Part shown: positions 20,617-21,870 of the stretch, piece after piece
Numbering within the stretch: the stretch's first letter is position 1
Layout: each line of letters opens with the position of its first letter
IMG/VR virus record: IMGVR_UViG_3300037635_002892
Span: 1-21,870 of that record
Source: a virus
Reading direction: 5' to 3' (one strand)
DNA length: 21,870 bases
Notes under the pieces: generated by a model
What the model was told of the DNA's origin: nothing
The model's input: the letters and a program-made list of their open reading frames with translations, nothing else
The model's database searches: none
Made by a program: the position numbers and the translations under genes

Positions 20617-21145
20617 GGTGGATTTATTCCCTGTTAAGTGTTTCTTACTGGAGGTTTCCTCGCCGCAAGAAATCCTTAACGAATGTCTTGAGAAGAAAGA
20701 GTCTATAAAAGATGTGGATTTTTCAAACAACTTAACTTGGCATAAAAATCATTTTACTGATTACTCAAGCCCCGTGAAAATATTTTCGTTTGAAAATCAA
20801 ATCAAAGAGGCGCTAACTTCCTTTCACAAAAAAACAGGTCTAACAGTTTCTTTGATAGAATATTGGACAGCTTTTTATGGAGAGGGCGCCGTGCATGAAC
20901 CACATGTCCATAATATAAGTATTTTTGATAGTATAAATTACTCTGGGGTTTTGTATTTAACGGGACAGGGTGGGACATCTTTTTTTTGTAATCATGGGCT
21001 TAGTAAAGAAACAACAGCTACCACAGACGGAAAGCCTGGAAGTGCGTTTTTGTTTCCCGCAGCTTTGCCTCATACTTTCAGTAAAGAAGGTGAAGGGGAG
21101 AGAGTTGTAATGTCGTTTAATTTAAATATACATGGGTCAATATAA
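20609..21145 (+). CDS. 2OG-Fe(II) oxygenase-like protein B, 178 aa
   Basis: A second, clearly different member of the superfamily. Core motifs are EYWTAFYGEGAVHEPHVHN (84-102, with H99-x-H101 as probable iron ligands), NYSGVLYLTGQGGTSFF (110-126), a distal His in FLFPAALPHTFS (H155), and the 2OG-binding Arg in ERVVMSFNLNI (R165). This is the form often called 2OG-FeII_Oxy_5-like. The frame is open upstream to 20516, but residues from there do not match the fold. ATG at 20609 overlaps the preceding stop by 8 bp, so 20609 is chosen. Together with gene A it sandwiches the DUF115-like gene, which suggests that the three work on one target. Confidence 0.75.
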   Translation: MIEVDLFPVKCFLLEVSSPQEILNECLEKKESIKDVDFSNNLTWHKNHFTDYSSPVKIFSFENQIKEALTSFHKKTGLTVSLIEYWTAFYGEGAVHEPHVHNISIFDSINYSGVLYLTGQGGTSFFCNHGLSKETTATTDGKPGSAFLFPAALPHTFSKEGEGERVVMSFNLNIHGSI

Positions 21146-21435
21146 TGATTAGTTTTCCAACAGAAATACAAGTAGCCAAAGTAAATGTGATGACTTCTGA
21201 TGAAGGTGGTCACAGCACCGAACAAATTGTTGAGCTAGCTATGGACAGGATACTAAAAGTTTCTGAAACCGCCCCGCCAGCGATTAAAGAACAGGCCGAA
21301 GCCTTCCAAAACAACATACGTCAGGTGCTCTATGATTACATGGAGTTGGCAAGGCGCGAGGAGCGTGGTACAATCGCTCAGAGAATGGCTAAATCCGGCC
21401 ATAATGAAATAGCTGACCTTGTAAGGAGAATTTAA
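21145..21435 (+). CDS. Small conserved helical protein, 96 aa
   Basis: It contains AKVNVMTSDEGGHSTEQIVE, AMDRILKVSETAPPAIKEQA and FQNNIRQVLYDYMELARREE. This pattern is common in phages in genes just before beta-rich virion proteins; function unknown to me. It starts on the oxygenase B stop (TAATG), and its own stop overlaps the following ATG. GTAAGGAG near its end is the next gene's ribosome site. Confidence 0.7.
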   Translation: MISFPTEIQVAKVNVMTSDEGGHSTEQIVELAMDRILKVSETAPPAIKEQAEAFQNNIRQVLYDYMELARREERGTIAQRMAKSGHNEIADLVRRI

Positions 21436-21870
21436 TGGCTATCACTCAGGCAATGTGTACCTCGTTTAAGACACAGCTTCTTACAGGAACACACGATTTT
21501 ACAAATGGTTCTGGCGGCACGTTTAAGTTAGCTTTGTACGCAATTAGCGGTGGCGGTAAGTCGTCAACAACAGCTACTTTGGGCGCGTCTACAACTGCAT
21601 TCAGCACAACTGGTGAGGTTGCTTCATCTGGCTCATACGCAACTGGCGGCGGCACGTTAACAAATGTCACCCCTAGTGCAGATGGTACAACCGCAATCAC
21701 TGACTTTAATGATGTTAGCTTCACAACAGCTACAATTACTGCTCGCGGTGCGTTGATTTACAATTCGTCTGCCACAAATGCAGCGGTTGCAGCTTTGGAC
21801 TTTGGTGGCGATAAGACATCAACAGCCGGAACTTTTACAATTCAGTTTCCAACTGCTGACGCTTCTAACG
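21435..21870 (+). CDS. Virion protein, C-terminally cut by window edge
   Basis: The ATG overlaps the preceding stop (TAATG), with AAGGAG upstream. The frame stays open for 145 codons to the window edge. It starts MAITQAMCTSFKTQLLTG and continues with FKLALYAISGGGKSSTTAT, TITARGALIYNSS and FTIQFPTADASN. This is a beta-rich phage structural family. Related proteins that I recall end only a few residues after this point, so little is probably missing. It may be a tail or fibre-associated protein. Confidence 0.75.
   Translation, partial: MAITQAMCTSFKTQLLTGTHDFTNGSGGTFKLALYAISGGGKSSTTATLGASTTAFSTTGEVASSGSYATGGGTLTNVTPSADGTTAITDFNDVSFTTATITARGALIYNSSATNAAVAALDFGGDKTSTAGTFTIQFPTADASN

Noticed and set aside
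1-21870. tRNA, CRISPR array, insertion sequence, integrase or toxin-antitoxin pair
   Set aside because: No cloverleaf-like sequence, regularly spaced repeats, transposase or recombinase motifs were seen. The HTH gene with its small partner resembles a regulator pair more than a toxin-antitoxin system, since the 83-aa protein shows no toxin motif.

Overview
This window is a fragment of a tailed double-stranded DNA phage (Caudoviricetes). All convincing genes lie on the plus strand, packed end to end with many TAATG/ATGA start-stop overlaps. It carries the packaging, head-assembly, membrane/lysis and head-tail connector part of the genome. Recognisable hallmarks are a large terminase (TerL), an unusually long portal (815 aa), a GroES-like co-chaperonin, a scaffold, a major capsid protein, a P22 gp4-like tail accessory factor and a gene-transfer-agent-type 3TM holin. 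Many of the small proteins resemble ones I associate with uncultured marine phages. The balanced base composition argues against a very AT-rich SAR11 host and would fit another marine alphaproteobacterium, but host assignment is inference. A podovirus-type virion is most likely: there is a portal and gp4-like adaptor and no sheath, tube or tape-measure gene in view. No replication genes, integrase, endolysin, tRNA, CRISPR array or insertion sequence is visible.

Layout. 1-232 is a regulatory region with spaced repeats and a strong sigma-70-like promoter (TTGACT-17 bp-TATTAT). It drives a small hypothetical gene and an XRE-type regulator (233-851). A second promoter-like element (844-872) and a leader inverted repeat precede an 831-aa low-complexity protein, which is followed directly by TerL (904-4888). 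Between TerL and the portal lies a run of small genes (4888-6767). Several encode basic proteins ending in a shared GGxV...FxG(I/V)x C-terminal tag. After the portal (6771-9218) comes a pair of genes that overlap in different frames (9219-9522), one carrying the same tag. Then come four small membrane-associated proteins, the 3TM holin, a small helical protein, the GroES homologue, scaffold, a conserved head-region protein, a probable decoration protein and the major capsid (9522-14811). A clear intrinsic terminator follows the capsid gene.

From 14940 on there are small beta-rich virion proteins, then a trio of very basic or conserved short proteins (16223-17225) with a membrane protein among them. 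Next come the gp4-like adaptor, a protein with a cupredoxin-like C-terminal domain, and a second adaptor-like protein (17226-19261). A three-gene cassette follows, with two different 2-oxoglutarate/Fe(II) oxygenase-like proteins flanking a DUF115-like Rossmann-type protein (19282-21145). The window ends in a small conserved gene and a virion-protein gene cut by the right edge.

How the genes would work together: the regulator region probably controls a late operon. TerL packages DNA through the portal into a shell built by scaffold and capsid, with the co-chaperonin assisting folding. The connector genes close the head. The membrane proteins act at lysis. The most distinctive undescribed elements are the family of C-terminally tagged small proteins whose tag codons also form the Shine-Dalgarno of the next gene, the cupredoxin-like virion protein, and the oxygenase/DUF115-like cassette.
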